Assembly: GCF_000972845.2 (NCBI RefSeq)
Contig: NC_040032.1
Location: 11,444,334 to 11,508,333 of the forward strand
Length of the DNA stretch: 64,000 nt
Reading direction: 5' to 3'
Source of the DNA: Larimichthys crocea
Lineage: Eukaryota; Chordata; Actinopteri; Sciaenidae
The notes under the pieces were generated by a model, which saw only the letters and a list, made by a program, of their open reading frames with translations, ran no database searches and had not been told where the DNA came from. A program made the translations under genes and the position numbers. Every line of letters begins with the position of its first letter. The first letter of the stretch is position 1. Positions 33,801-40,231 of this stretch are shown here, piece by piece.

Positions 33801-35286
33801 CTCTATAAAGTCCAGAGGAAACACTCGCAGTGTGTACGTGTCTCCAGGGCCAGGGCATCCAGGTTACAGCCATGACCGAACCCATGGCTATCCAACCATC
33901 CGCAGAGTTCACTCGCTCCACGTTCCTTCCACTATCCGCTCAGTGCCCATCCAAAGGACTGAAGTTCCTCCAGATGACGAGATGTTCTTCTACCACCGGC
34001 CCATCTATCAGTGCAAAGCCTACCAGCAGCCCGCACAGCAGTCCTCACAAGCCGACTACCACGTCACCCAGCTGCAGCCTTACTTTGAGAATGGACGGGT
34101 TCAGTATCGCTACAGTCCGTACTCCCCTGGTTCGAGCCCTTTGGAGGCGCCTTTTTACGACATCGACCCTTATGGCACCATCCGAGTCCGGCACGTCCAC
34201 TCGTTTGGAGGTCGAGATCCGGGAGCCGGCGCTAGCCGACCTGGAGGAAAGGCAACTGGATACCACTACCTCGCTCGCCATGTTCTCCCACCTGGGAAGG
34301 AGCACAGCTTTGTGAGCAGGGACATGCCGCCTGGTCACGGAAGCAAGGAAGCTGCCGCTTACCTTGCTTGGGACCCAGAAGAGGCAGAAAGGCTTCGCAT
34401 GCACTCCATTCGCAGGGAGAGCAGGGCGAGACAGAAGGTTAAAGGCCCCGTCCTCTCTCAGTACGACAACGTCGGCTTGTTTGCACCAGCGGATATATCA
34501 GGCTATGAAACCCTGCACCTGCGCAGTAAATCTGACCCGGGGAAAGCTGTGCTTGTTGCAGCCGACAGCAAAGATGGACGCTACCTCCCAAGACATATGG
34601 TGTCAGACCCTGACGTCCTCATGTACATGGAGACCGACAAGCACGTCCAGGGCAGCGCGGTGGCCGACAAGTCAGACGGGCTGGTCAAGCAAAGCGGATC
34701 CAAGAAATGCCAATCTTCGCACTCCCTTCCCACCACTCTGAGCCACAGCCTCTCCCATCCGCAGGAGAGCGGCCGACAGGAGGCCAAGTATGAGACTGGA
34801 GACGACAAGCAGGGTGGAGACGGCAGCAGGTCTAAACACTGGCAGCAGGAGTATCCCAACAAGAGGAACATGCAACCACGTTACGAGTGTGCTGATTCCG
34901 ACCACCACCAGGGCGGCTACCACAACATAGACGACCAGCTATCAGCCCCGAGGGAGCAACTCGCCCGCTCCAAACCGGAGCGATCGCAAAGCGTCCGAGA
35001 GCCGCCGCACTACAGCCAGGGGAAGCCTGAACTGGACAGAGACTACTCATATCAAAAACACGGCACTAAAACGCCGCAGTCCCACTATGATAACTTGGAC
35101 GATTACCACCCAGTACCTCATCCTCAGGCCCCTGTTCAAAAACGTGGAGGCTCCGGCTCGTATCCCGCCCCAGGATTCACGGCGAGCCACAACAACAGAG
35201 CGTACTCCACAGCACTGGGCCAGGGCGCCTTTATCCAGACTGACCTGGCCATGCAGAGGCCAGAGACAGAGATCCGTACAGAATGA
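3626..35286 (+). CDS. arhgap32: Rho GTPase-activating protein 32/33-like (PX-SH3-RhoGAP), 5' partial, 18 exons
   Basis: This is a GTPase-activating protein for Rho-family GTPases (RICS/p250GAP family; known members act on Cdc42/Rac1/RhoA at synapses and endosomal membranes). The spliced exons give 1,841 residues plus stop with all phases agreeing. In order: PX domain (visible residues 1 to about 100), SH3 (about 133-190), RhoGAP (about 250-442) with arginine finger R273 in GIYRLSG, K313 in KLYFREL and N394 in WAPNLL, then a long disordered tail with a polyproline run before KNAARMLALALAESAQ and a Gln/Pro-rich tract. The tail matches what I recall of ARHGAP32: PTIRRVHSLH, RSVPIQRTEVPPDDE, DYHVTQLQPYFENGR, SIRRESRARQKVKGPVLSQY and the end TALGQGAF...RPETEI. 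Human ARHGAP32 is about 2,087 residues, so roughly the first 130 or more are upstream. ARHGAP33 is the alternative, because the neighbours belong to human 19q13. Confidence 0.85.
3713..5326. other. Intron of arhgap32-like gene
   Basis: It contains a (CA)n run at 3,804-3,824 and otherwise nothing recognisable. The open frames around 3,923-5,102 have no domain similarity or splice context. Confidence 0.6.
5327..5464 (+). CDS. arhgap32: arhgap32 exon w2 (PX core)
   Basis: It encodes 46 residues, with WIVKRSYEDFRVLDKHLHLC and the PX-typical RRFSQLPELPR. The acceptor is CCGAAG and the donor GTAAGC, phase 0. The R-S-Y-E-D-F segment is the hallmark PX lipid-binding motif. Confidence 0.92.
5465..6339. 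other. Intron of arhgap32-like gene
   Basis: Nothing is recognised except a (GT)n run at 6,297-6,324 sitting immediately before the polypyrimidine tract of the next acceptor. Confidence 0.6.
6340..6432 (+). CDS. arhgap32: arhgap32 exon w3 (PX end)
   Basis: It encodes 31 residues, SVSQMLLAYLSRLSAIADNK through GPALTWME, the C-terminal helices of the PX domain. It is flanked by TTTTAG and GTAAGG, phase 0. Confidence 0.9.
6433..6977. other. Intron of arhgap32-like gene
   Basis: No feature is recognised apart from a short imperfect GT-rich stretch at 6,947-6,973 before the acceptor. Confidence 0.6.
6978..7100 (+). CDS. arhgap32: arhgap32 exon w4 (PX-SH3 linker and SH3 start)
   Basis: It encodes 41 residues, VDNKGNHLLVHEESSIN through KRYIAQASDELSFE. 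The last part is the first SH3 strand and RT loop, where ARHGAP32 family proteins have YxAxAxDELSxE in place of the usual ALYDY. The acceptor is GTGCTAG and the donor GTGACG. A (CA)n run at 7,107-7,130 follows the donor directly. Confidence 0.9.
7351..7428 (+). CDS. arhgap32: arhgap32 exon w5 (SH3 core)
   Basis: It encodes 26 residues, VGDIVSVIDMPPKEDTTWWR then GKHGFQ. The paired tryptophans form part of the SH3 peptide-binding surface. It is flanked by GCCGCAG and GTACGC, phase 0. Confidence 0.92.
7429..9597. other. Intron of arhgap32-like gene
   Basis: It contains several GT/CA stretches, the largest being the uninterrupted run at 9,481-9,518 about 80 bp before the acceptor. No exon or mobile element is recognised. 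Confidence 0.6.
9481..9518 (+). repeat. (TG)19 microsatellite
   Basis: An uninterrupted TG dinucleotide run in the intron just upstream of the third SH3 exon. It is likely polymorphic. Confidence 0.95.
9598..9679 (+). CDS. arhgap32: arhgap32 exon w6 (SH3 end)
   Basis: It encodes VGFFPSECVELINDKVPQSM then TNTVPKP and ends one base into the next codon (phase 1). FFPxxCVE is the SH3 C-terminal strand. It joins exon w7 as VPKP-VSKKHGK, as in the human protein. Confidence 0.92.
9680..12362. other. Intron of arhgap32-like gene
   Basis: It holds a 754 bp terminal-inverted-repeat element (11,297-12,050) and a short (CA)n run near 11,230. Nothing else is recognised. Confidence 0.6.
11297..12050. mobile_element. 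Non-autonomous DNA transposon with perfect 23 bp terminal inverted repeats
   Basis: The left end begins TTAAAGTTATAATCCTTAAG and the right end, 12,028-12,050, is its exact reverse complement over 23 bases. The ends include TTAA, which could be a piggyBac-type TTAA target duplication flanking a 19 bp inverted repeat. The interior has no long open frame or transposase motif, so the element is a MITE-like passenger. The superfamily cannot be fixed from one copy. Confidence 0.75.
12363..12437 (+). CDS. arhgap32: Candidate cassette exon of arhgap32-like gene (25 codons)
   Basis: The stretch is flanked by an acceptor (GCATGCAG after a T/C-rich tract) and a donor (GTAGAC). It is 75 nt long, and in the phase set by exon w6 (phase 1) it reads open as DLEMESVIQDSAWVADPLNH then YSLSS, leaving phase 1 for exon w7. 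Inclusion would insert 25 acidic residues between the SH3 and RhoGAP domains without disturbing the frame. I do not recognise the peptide; the call rests on phase symmetry, splice sites and an ordinary protein-like composition. Confidence 0.55.
14326..14835 (+). mobile_element. Degraded LINE (L2/Rex-like) ORF2 C-terminus with an internal insertion
   Basis: Translation across frames gives the typical end of fish non-LTR ORF2 proteins: LLAFKALNSLP, then RSSGRAPL, then TKGDRAFAAGAPQL (to about 14,494), and after a gap of roughly 250 bp, a DDLSKANSVSTFKSILN-like segment at about 14,775-14,830. The coding match is broken by stops and frameshifts. The interrupting piece at about 14,495-14,745 has no coding similarity to the LINE, so it is probably a later insertion. 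Confidence 0.7.
15767..15808 (+). repeat. (GT)21 microsatellite
   Basis: A pure GT dinucleotide run within the large intron. Confidence 0.95.
16560..16918 (+). promoter_or_regulatory. arhgap32: Candidate alternative promoter and first exon for a PX/SH3-less isoform
   Basis: A CpG- and GC-rich island with a CTC/CTG triplet tract (16,673-16,731) leads into a stretch ending in CAAAG/GTAAGA, a strong splice donor after 16,918. Spliced to exon w7 it carries no in-frame start: the relevant frame has TGA shortly before the junction. The first in-frame methionine would be 23,697, giving MKSRPTKQK. The ARHGAP32 family is known to have a short form lacking PX and SH3 (RICS versus PX-RICS). A five-codon upstream ORF, MKQSV, would span the junction. 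The transcription start is not determined. Confidence 0.5.
18020..18196 (+). repeat. MITE-like teleost repeat, right part
   Basis: The right end reads CAATCTGCAACTTCACCACT, then the AGGTGCCAC-AAATCCTACACACTGG-type end and CTTTAA. The same sequence occurs at 51,480-51,536 and, interrupted, at 62,400-62,885. The left terminus was not found, so the copy is probably truncated or diverged. Confidence 0.65.
23653..23802 (+). CDS. arhgap32: arhgap32 exon w7 (SH3-RhoGAP linker, RhoGAP start)
   Basis: It encodes VSKKHGKLITFLRSFMKSRP, TKQKLKQRGILRERVFGCDL and GEHLLNSGHD, phase 1 at both ends. GILRERVFGCDLGEHL is the start of the RhoGAP fold. The internal ATG at 23,697 is the possible start of a short isoform. 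Confidence 0.95.
23803..26282. other. Intron of arhgap32-like gene
   Basis: It includes a repeat at about 24,030-24,260. The long antisense open frame at 25,486-26,115 has no recognisable domain and I regard it as chance. Confidence 0.6.
24030..24260 (+). repeat. Interspersed teleost repeat (MITE/SINE-like)
   Basis: The stretch from TTATCTTAGCTTAGCATAAA through CGCCTCTAAAACTCTAATTA and GTGTAAAAAGCAACAAGCTG to TGGCTGGCAACCTCC resembles a repeat I know from many fish introns. Part of it recurs at 32,289-32,330. Its ends are not defined. Confidence 0.6.
26283..26385 (+). CDS. arhgap32: arhgap32 exon w8 (RhoGAP catalytic arginine)
   Basis: It encodes VPQVLKSCTEFIEKHGVVDG then IYRLSGIASNIQKLR. 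The arginine of GIYRLSG is the catalytic arginine finger that stimulates GTP hydrolysis. It starts in phase 1 and ends in phase 2, with sites TTCTCAG and GTAGGA. Confidence 0.95.
26386..27405. other. Intron of arhgap32-like gene
   Basis: No element is recognised except the (TTTTC)n pyrimidine tract at 27,356-27,400 that serves as the polypyrimidine tract of the next acceptor. Confidence 0.6.
27356..27400 (+). repeat. (CTTTT)n pentamer repeat at the exon w9 acceptor
   Basis: About 45 nt of pure pyrimidine composed mainly of CTTTT units ends directly before ATCAG, the splice acceptor. Confidence 0.85.
27406..27550 (+). CDS. arhgap32: arhgap32 exon w9 (RhoGAP core)
   Basis: It encodes HEFDSEQIPDLTKDVYIQDI, HCVGSLCKLYFRELPNPLLT and YQLYEKFS. 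KLYFRELPxPLL is the conserved RhoGAP second motif. It enters in phase 2 and exits in phase 0. Confidence 0.95.
27551..28030. other. Intron of arhgap32-like gene
   Basis: It contains two short CA/GT tracts (about 27,568-27,582 and 27,780-27,797) and nothing else recognisable. Confidence 0.6.
28031..28113 (+). CDS. arhgap32: arhgap32 exon w10 (RhoGAP)
   Basis: It encodes DAVSAATDEERLIKIHDVIQ then QLPPPHY and ends in phase 2. The segment is near-identical to the vertebrate ARHGAP32 RhoGAP domain. Confidence 0.95.
28114..28456. other. Intron of arhgap32-like gene
   Basis: A short (GT)n tract lies near 28,180; nothing else is recognised. Confidence 0.6.
28457..28564 (+). CDS. arhgap32: arhgap32 exon w11 (RhoGAP)
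   Basis: It encodes TLEFLMRHLSRLAAFSYITN then MHSKNLAIVWAPNLL. The asparagine in WAPNLL (N394 in window numbering) is the conserved RhoGAP residue that contacts the G protein. Phase 2 in and out. Confidence 0.95.
28565..29007. other. Intron of arhgap32-like gene
   Basis: No recognisable feature. Confidence 0.6.
29008..29153 (+). CDS. arhgap32: arhgap32 exon w12 (RhoGAP end)
   Basis: It encodes SKQIESACFSGTAAFMEVRI, QSVVVEFILNHVDVLFSTKL and STLIREGA, closing the RhoGAP domain. It enters in phase 2 and exits in phase 1. Confidence 0.95.
29256..29457 (+). CDS. arhgap32: arhgap32 exon w13
   Basis: It encodes SLSRPKSLLVSSPSTKLLTL, EEAQARTQAQINSPVTED and KYIEVGEGPAALQGKFHTVI, the conserved segment after RhoGAP in ARHGAP32/33. 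It enters in phase 1 and exits in phase 2. Confidence 0.93.
29458..29764. other. Short intron of arhgap32-like gene
   Basis: 307 bp with no separate feature. The open frame that runs through it is a read-through of exon w13 and ends without domain similarity. Confidence 0.7.
29765..29910 (+). CDS. arhgap32: arhgap32 exon w14
   Basis: It encodes KRPPIKSKKSPVGSWRSFFN, LGKSSAMSKRKLHRNPSEPN and ELKAMALA, a basic, serine-rich segment. It enters in phase 2 and exits in phase 1. Confidence 0.93.
30062..30136 (+). CDS. arhgap32: arhgap32 exon w15
   Basis: A small 75 nt, phase-symmetric exon encoding GRGDTATLRSAKSEESLSSL then HNVE. Human ARHGAP32 has the matching LRSAKSEESLSSLH segment. Confidence 0.9.
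30228..31037 (+). CDS. arhgap32: arhgap32 exon w16
   Basis: It encodes 269 residues beginning ESKVYRPRRPRSSSDALSAS and including DVDLSPPDIGMASLDFDPMS, as in ARHGAP32. The remainder is serine/proline-rich and probably disordered. The donor is CACCAGG/GTAGGG, phase 1 out. Confidence 0.93.
31038..31353. other. Intron of arhgap32-like gene
   Basis: 316 bp with a T/C-rich end before CCTGCTAG; no separate feature. Confidence 0.7.
31354..32039 (+). CDS. arhgap32: arhgap32 exon w17 (polyproline segment)
   Basis: It encodes 228 residues including TAPPPPPPPKNAARMLALAL then AESAQQ, the conserved polyproline stretch of ARHGAP32 and a likely SH3-domain ligand. It enters in phase 1 and exits in phase 0 (donor GAG/GTAACC). 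Confidence 0.93.
32040..33015. other. Last intron of arhgap32-like gene
   Basis: It holds an inverted-repeat element at about 32,289-32,449. The rest is AT-rich with no recognised exon. Confidence 0.6.
32289..32449. repeat. Fold-back repeat (inverted pair)
   Basis: The left arm, about 32,293-32,328 (AACTCACTAATTAAAATG, then TTATATCTTGTTTA), pairs with the right arm, about 32,408-32,447 (AACAAGATATAAGGTG, then TTAATTAGTGAACTTC), across an 80 bp loop. The arms resemble the core of the repeat at 24,090-24,140, so this is likely two inverted copies of one MITE end. Confidence 0.65.
33016..35286 (+). CDS. arhgap32: arhgap32 terminal coding exon w18
   Basis: It encodes the last 756 residues plus TGA. 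It opens with VKPEEPAPPPILPKPSEPPQ and a Gln/Pro/His/Thr low-complexity tract (33,100-33,285), followed by ARHGAP32-type blocks: PTIRRVHSLHVPSTIRSVPI, TEVPPDDEMFFYHRPIYQ, DYHVTQLQPYFENGRVQYRY, MHSIRRESRARQKVKGPVLS, LHLRSKSDPGKA, and the end ALGQGAFIQTDLAMQRPETE. Many Tyr-centred motifs (for example SQYDNVG) could be kinase targets; that is inference. Acceptor TTTCTCAG, phase 0. Confidence 0.95.
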   Translation, partial: VKPEEPAPPPILPKPSEPPQKPKRQAVSLSQHQTQTQQQSQAQIQPHLPTQVQPQTQPHPQSHPASQPHTQSQPQVQPQPQTQTQPQPPSKASARVAPTSADPVEKPWEAIKPVQPCTESTKYHDSYTPAPPAPPVRTIESKLATAALSQSEASYQFLGEGPAPGHLEDALPHHPLSPRKSSTHQPAYLYHAKGEPVLIEPPGAAYYHQRPVPLGPQSMPHHYRPDSIPPHLSFVSKSEPQIPYSARVDNRYSTLGPRSYHHSIKSRGNTRSVYVSPGPGHPGYSHDRTHGYPTIRRVHSLHVPSTIRSVPIQRTEVPPDDEMFFYHRPIYQCKAYQQPAQQSSQADYHVTQLQPYFENGRVQYRYSPYSPGSSPLEAPFYDIDPYGTIRVRHVHSFGGRDPGAGASRPGGKATGYHYLARHVLPPGKEHSFVSRDMPPGHGSKEAAAYLAWDPEEAERLRMHSIRRESRARQKVKGPVLSQYDNVGLFAPADISGYETLHLRSKSDPGKAVLVAADSKDGRYLPRHMVSDPDVLMYMETDKHVQGSAVADKSDGLVKQSGSKKCQSSHSLPTTLSHSLSHPQESGRQEAKYETGDDKQGGDGSRSKHWQQEYPNKRNMQPRYECADSDHHQGGYHNIDDQLSAPREQLARSKPERSQSVREPPHYSQGKPELDRDYSYQKHGTKTPQSHYDNLDDYHPVPHPQAPVQKRGGSGSYPAPGFTASHNNRAYSTALGQGAFIQTDLAMQRPETEIRTE

Positions 35287-36873
35287 AGCGTTTAAGTGGG
35301 GCGGACGAAACGTGTGAAATTATCTTTAGCTGTGTAGAAGAGAGACTCTGTTGAGCTACGGTTGAGCAGCCTCTGCAGGACAGTGGACTGTCGTATCACC
35401 AATATTTTTGCTCCTCTGTATTTTTAATGAATTGTAAAGAAAAATGACTTTTTACAGAAAGTCCTGAATGTACCTGAAATTATTGTCCAAGAGGTCATAT
35501 TATTGTGATTGATTGAGACAGTAGCCAGTCATAAATGTATATGATATGAAAGACGCAAGGTACTTTTACAGGAACCACACAAATGTAAAATATATATACT
35601 ATATATATATATATATGAATAGAATCACTAGTAAAAAGGGATTTTTAGTTGTATTTTGTTTTTCTTTCTAGGTGTGGCGTTGGGTATGAGCATCAGCTGG
35701 GATTAAAGGTTTGCATTTTAGAAATGCATGCACTCTCTTATCTCTTACAGAACAGTTCTGTGTACTTCACTACCCATTGCGTTTTTTATTTTTTATTTTT
35801 GTGGACGTTACAGCACAAGTTATCAGAGGAGGATACACGTAGGTCACCACGCCCTCCCTCTGCTAACATGTACACAAGTAGGCGGTACGGCGTGTCCGTG
35901 TTTGTCTCGAGGAATCCGACAAAGGGGGCTGCAGTGGGTTACTTTGAGTTAATATAGTGGTTATCATTGTCTAATTTTCTCTGTGACTGTGCCATTTTAT
36001 GTAACTTTGCTATAAACAGATTTCAACGACTTCTTAATGGAATGTTTTGGTACTCGTTTGTTCTTCACTGGAAGAGGGACCAAACAACTTTGGGCGCAGT
36101 TGTTGCACATGTGGGATAAAGAGGTGAAGATTGGATGTATGCCTGTTGTACCTTTGTAGATGTGTAAGCAGATGTGTAAGAGGTTATTTTTTAATTTCCT
36201 TTTTGTTTTGTTTTTTCTTGTTTTTTTTTCATCACATTCACGGTACTTTCATGAACTGGACAGACTGAATAAAGCTGAAAACATTGTCCTCTCAAACGAC
36301 GTGGTGGAGAAACGTGTTGCCGCTGCTTTGTGGGGAGAGAAACAACTCGGTGATGAGCCTTAAATTTTGTTCCCTACAAACCATGATTTGTTTTACTGTC
36401 ATTGTCATAGACCATTTTCATAATGCACAAACATTGTGATATCTAGATTTAAGATCACTTTTGATGATTCTTGACAGTTCAGGGTTGACAGGTGACCTGC
36501 TGGGGTTATTTAGTTTTGTATCGCCTCACTTGTTCAACGAGGGTGGGAAATGTTTTTGTTTGTGTTTTCTAAAGATATCTGGGGCCATTTATTTTCAGGC
36601 TGGAAATCGATGTATAGTACATTCATCTGGTATTATACTACGCGCCCTTTTGGGTCACCATAATGTCTGGATATGTTTCAAATATGTCTAAACCCAGGTT
36701 GTACTCTGTAACTGTTTGACTTCTATATCGCTTGCAGGTTTTGCTCCTCTTGCCTTATCTAAAGCCTCTCCCTTTTCAGATGGGGCATTTGAAGTAAGGC
36801 ACCGTGTACTTGAATGTGAAAACACTCTTGTCTCAATCTAGAGGTATCTAAAGTTAGATATGAAATAAATAAA
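35287..36873 (+). other. arhgap32-like 3' UTR with polyadenylation signals
   Basis: The sequence after the stop is AT-rich and contains overlapping AATAAA signals at 36,864-36,873, a likely end of the message, and an earlier AATAAA near 36,267. A (TA)n run lies at about 35,590-35,616. Small open frames here show no similarity. Confidence 0.6.
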
Positions 36874-37124
36874 ACTGTTCAGGAATAGCTATAATCCATG
36901 TCTTTTAATATGTGCGTGATGTTACTAATCCACCTCCTGACGATTACTTGAAGGATTCAATTTGACACCAAAATTTAGGAGACAGGAGCAGAAAATATTT
37001 AAGTAGTTGTCATGAAGCATAACAGGTATGAAGGTATAAGTGAGTGTACTCAGCTATATGAAGACTATAACCAATGTCTTTGTCCTCAAGTCAAAGATAT
37101 TTATCCTGAATTGTTACTGACATG

Positions 37125-37395
37125 ATCCCAATATTAGAAAACATTATCTCAACAATGCCTTTGACATCATCAACCACCTCAAACTCTCCGTGGCGTCCCT
37201 CAGGGTTCAGTGCTCGGTCTCCAGCCAACGTTTTTTTTTTTTCCCTGTATGCCGATGACACCCAGCTCTACCTCTCCTCAAAGAACCAGTCTGCCACCAC
37301 CTGCTCCAGGCTTTTTAATTAACAGATGATGAAGACTGGATGCATAAAACTCAACTGCAGTAAATCTGAAATCATCAGGTCGGGGGTGTCATTTG
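37125..37395 (+). mobile_element. Degraded LINE reverse-transcriptase fragment
   Basis: Translation across two frames gives NAFDIINH and GVPQGSVLG, then after a T-run frameshift LYADDTQLYLSSKNQS and MKTGCIKLNCSKSEII. YADDTQLYL is the catalytic box of L2/CR1/Rex-type reverse transcriptases. Stops and frameshifts show it is dead. Confidence 0.8.
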
Positions 37396-38274
37396 CTCCT
37401 GCTTTCCCGCTAGGCTGCATCCTCCTCCTACAATAACTCAACACTCCCTATCTGATCTCTTCCTAAACTTACACGTCCTAACTTCTGGTATAGAAAAACA
37501 TCTGCGAGCACAGATGTTACTATAATGCAGATACAGCATTCTGGTCAGAGATAAGAGCTTTGTTTCAGTAAACATGTCGACTCTGACCCCCTGTGACGAA
37601 TTAACTCAGTGTATATTACCCCCAGATTCAGGGACAGTCTGATATTCAGTGTCTAAAAGACAAATCCTTCAGTTTGAATTCTGGCTGCTCTGGTGTCATG
37701 AGGAGTACTAACACATGGTCAAACTGAGTGGCCAACAGGGGGCACTACAAATGGTCATATAAATGATTTGACCTCTCCGGGGCCAAACATCCATCAAAAT
37801 GAAGCTTGGTATTTCTGCAGCGTCAGTGTGGAGCTGGGCATAACCTTCATGTCAGAATAACTGATGACAGCATATGATTAAATCTCATCCACATTAACTG
37901 GAATATGAAGAAATGACGATGCCATCGCAAGAATATAACCTCTGACCATTGCAGGTAAATATATTTACTTTGCTTCCATATTTCATAATATTCAGTGATA
38001 CATACCATAAGCAATGACGTGCATATAGGAATAACTAAACTAATATTGGTTTTCATCTCTACACCCTTTGAGGCTTAAGTATATCCTTTAATTTCGTGAA
38101 TTGTGTTTTCCACACAAATGATTTGTTCATTTTATCTTTTTTAAACGTTAAAATCAGTGGGAGAAAGTAGTGATCTTTACTAATACCACAGTGTATCAGA
38201 GCATCAATTAAGTACCAGAACTAAAATCGCTCATAATGCAGAATGTCCCATTTCACAATAATAATATATTAAAT

Positions 38275-38640
38275 GAATGTTTGATCATTATAAATGATTT
38301 AATTCATGGTTCATTTTAATGCTGCAGATGGTAATGGTGCTACTAATTTAACACAATTGTATAAAATATATTGTTTTGTCACTGTTCCTTGTATATATAT
38401 ATATTGACTTGTTACAGCAGCTCGTGATACACAAGGTAGAAAATTTGATTATTAGTGTTATTATATACTGTTATTAACATATCTACCTATTTATCTTGTG
38501 TTATATCTATTAAATATAAATCTATATTATAAAAAACTGCGAAACAGTGCTACATTAAGTCATGGTGAGTTAAAAGTACATTTAATTTTGAAAATGTATT
38601 TTCGTGTTGATCATTTTTATTATTATTATTGAGCATATGC
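38275..38640 (+). repeat. ~350 bp AT-rich block, upstream copy
   Basis: It runs from GATTTAATTCATGGTTCATT through ACACAATTGTATAAAATAT, TTTTGTCACTGTTCCTTGTA and AACATATCTACCTATTTATC to AATGTATTTTCG. The same string of landmarks recurs in the same order at 40,690-41,030, on the other side of H3.3 exon 1. Confidence 0.85.
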
Positions 38641-38739
38641 TGATTTTTTTTAACATTCATTTCAATATTGGCGGTTGAGAAAACATGTAAATCGTCAAAA
38701 CAAAATAATTACATAATATTGTTACTTACAAGGCTAAAT

Positions 38740-38950
38740 TAAATTATTAGTGTTATTATATACTGTTATTAACTTATCTACCTATTTATCTTGTGTTATA
38801 TCTATTAAATATAAATCCATATCATAAAAGGATATTATAACAGTGAAAATAGAGTTAAAAGTGGATTTAATTTGAAAATGTATTTTTGTTTTGATCATTT
38901 TTATTATTATTATTGAGCATATGTTGATTTTTTAACATTAATTTGAATAT
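38740..38950 (+). repeat. Partial third copy of the AT-rich block
   Basis: Landmarks TATCTACCTATTTATCTTGT and ATCATTTTTATTATTATTAT match the right half of the 38,275-38,640 block, including the following AATATTGGCGGTTGAGAAAA junction also seen at 38,663. Confidence 0.8.
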
Positions 38951-38951
38951 T

Positions 38952-39666
38952 GGCGGTTGAGAAAACATAAATAGTCAAAACATAAAATAACTGTTACTTT
39001 TTTTTTTATTAATATTACTATAAGGGTAGAGTCAGGTCGTGTTTTAAAGTATTTTTAATGAGTATTTGTAATAAAATAAAAAGTTCCCGCTCAGAGTCTC
39101 TGTTTACAAACGTTGGCGTTTGGTAAAACATGTAAATAGTCAAAACATAAAATAATTACATAATATTACGTCACTTTTTTTATTAATGTTACTATAGCGG
39201 TAGAGTCAGGTCGTGTTTTAAAGTATTTTTTAATGAGTATTTTTTAATGAGTATTTGTAATAACATAAAAAGTTCCCGCTCAGTTTCTGTTTACAAACGT
39301 TGGCGTTTGGTAAAACATGTAAATAGTGAAAACATAAAATAATTACATAATATTACGTCACTTTTTTTATTAATATTACTATAACGGTAGAGTCAGGTCG
39401 TGTTTTAAAGTATTTTTTAATGAGTATTTTTAATGAGTATTTGTAATAACATAAAAAGTTCCCGCTCAGTTTCTGTTTACAAACGTTGGCGTTTGGTAAA
39501 ACATGTAAATAGTGAAAAAATAAAATAATTACATAATATTACGTCACTTTTTTTAAATTAATATTACTATAGCGGTAGAGTCAGGTCGTGTTTTAAAGTA
39601 TTTTAATGAGTATTTGTAATAAAATAAAAAGTTCCCGCTCAGAGTTTCTCTGTTTACAAACGTTGG
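38952..39666 (+). repeat. Four-copy tandem repeat (~163-187 bp unit) abutting H3.3 exon 1
   Basis: Units begin at about 38,952, 39,115, 39,302 and 39,488. Each contains TAGAGTCAGGTCGTGTTTTA, AAAAGTTCCCGCTCAG and CTGTTTACAAACGTTGG. The last three carry TTACGTCA (39,166, 39,353, 39,539), a CRE/ATF-type site; the first unit lacks it. The last unit stops 20-30 bp before the presumed H3.3 first exon, so the array is in effect a multiplied proximal promoter. Confidence 0.9.
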
Positions 39667-39679
39667 GCAGACGGATGAT

Positions 39680-39810
39680 TGACACCACCGCCATTTTGCT
39701 CGCTCTCGCTCCGCTTCCATTGTGTGAGAGATAGTAAATATCTGACAGACAACCACAACACACTTTGTATCCGTGCGGGAGCGAACAAAAAAACCTTACA
39801 TTCAGCCTCG
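39680..39810 (+). other. h3-3: Candidate non-coding exon 1 of H3.3
   Basis: A GC-richer stretch follows the tandem array: CCGCCATTTTGCTCGCTCTC (a YY1-like CCATTTT element typical of transcription start regions), ending in CAGCCTCG/GTAAGT, a near-consensus splice donor. Splicing to the acceptor at 41,449 places 16 nt of 5' leader before the ATG. The start of the exon is approximate; no transcript evidence is available here. Confidence 0.6.
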
Positions 39811-40231
39811 GTAAGTCACGTTTTTAATCACACTTTTTAAAACATAACGCTAACGTTCACCTTTTGGTGAGAAAAAACCAGTCGGATAAAGTTGTTTTAG
39901 TGCTGAAATAACGGTTTATTTCGACGCTGCTTGTCGTGTGGAGGGAGAGAAAAGCAGCCGTTGACGGAGGCTCGGTGAAGAAACGGCTCAGTACTTCCAC
40001 TGCCTGAACACAAGCCGCTCCACTTCTTCATGTGCCGCTGTTTCGCTTTAATATATCACCTCTAAGCAAAGCCGTGGCGCTTATTCGATAGCCACACTTG
40101 TCTGCTACGTTTTGTTGCCACTCTTGTGCGGACACGTTGTTTGTTTTAGACGGGAATCGTCCGAGTTCACGTCCCGCTCGTCGCCTCTGTGTGTCGGCGG
40201 GTTCGTTTCGGTCTGCGGCCATAATCTTGCG

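Larger units (their letters stand above)
36874..38951. other. Intergenic region between arhgap32-like gene and H3.3
   Basis: It contains a broken LINE reverse-transcriptase fragment (37,125-37,395) and, from about 38,270, strongly AT-rich sequence with repeated blocks that reappear inside H3.3 intron 1. No gene is seen. Confidence 0.6.

Noticed and set aside
35649..35957. Open frame in the arhgap32-like 3' UTR
   Set aside because: It follows a clean stop and lies before the polyadenylation signals; hydrophobic F/Y-rich composition is typical of T-rich UTR.
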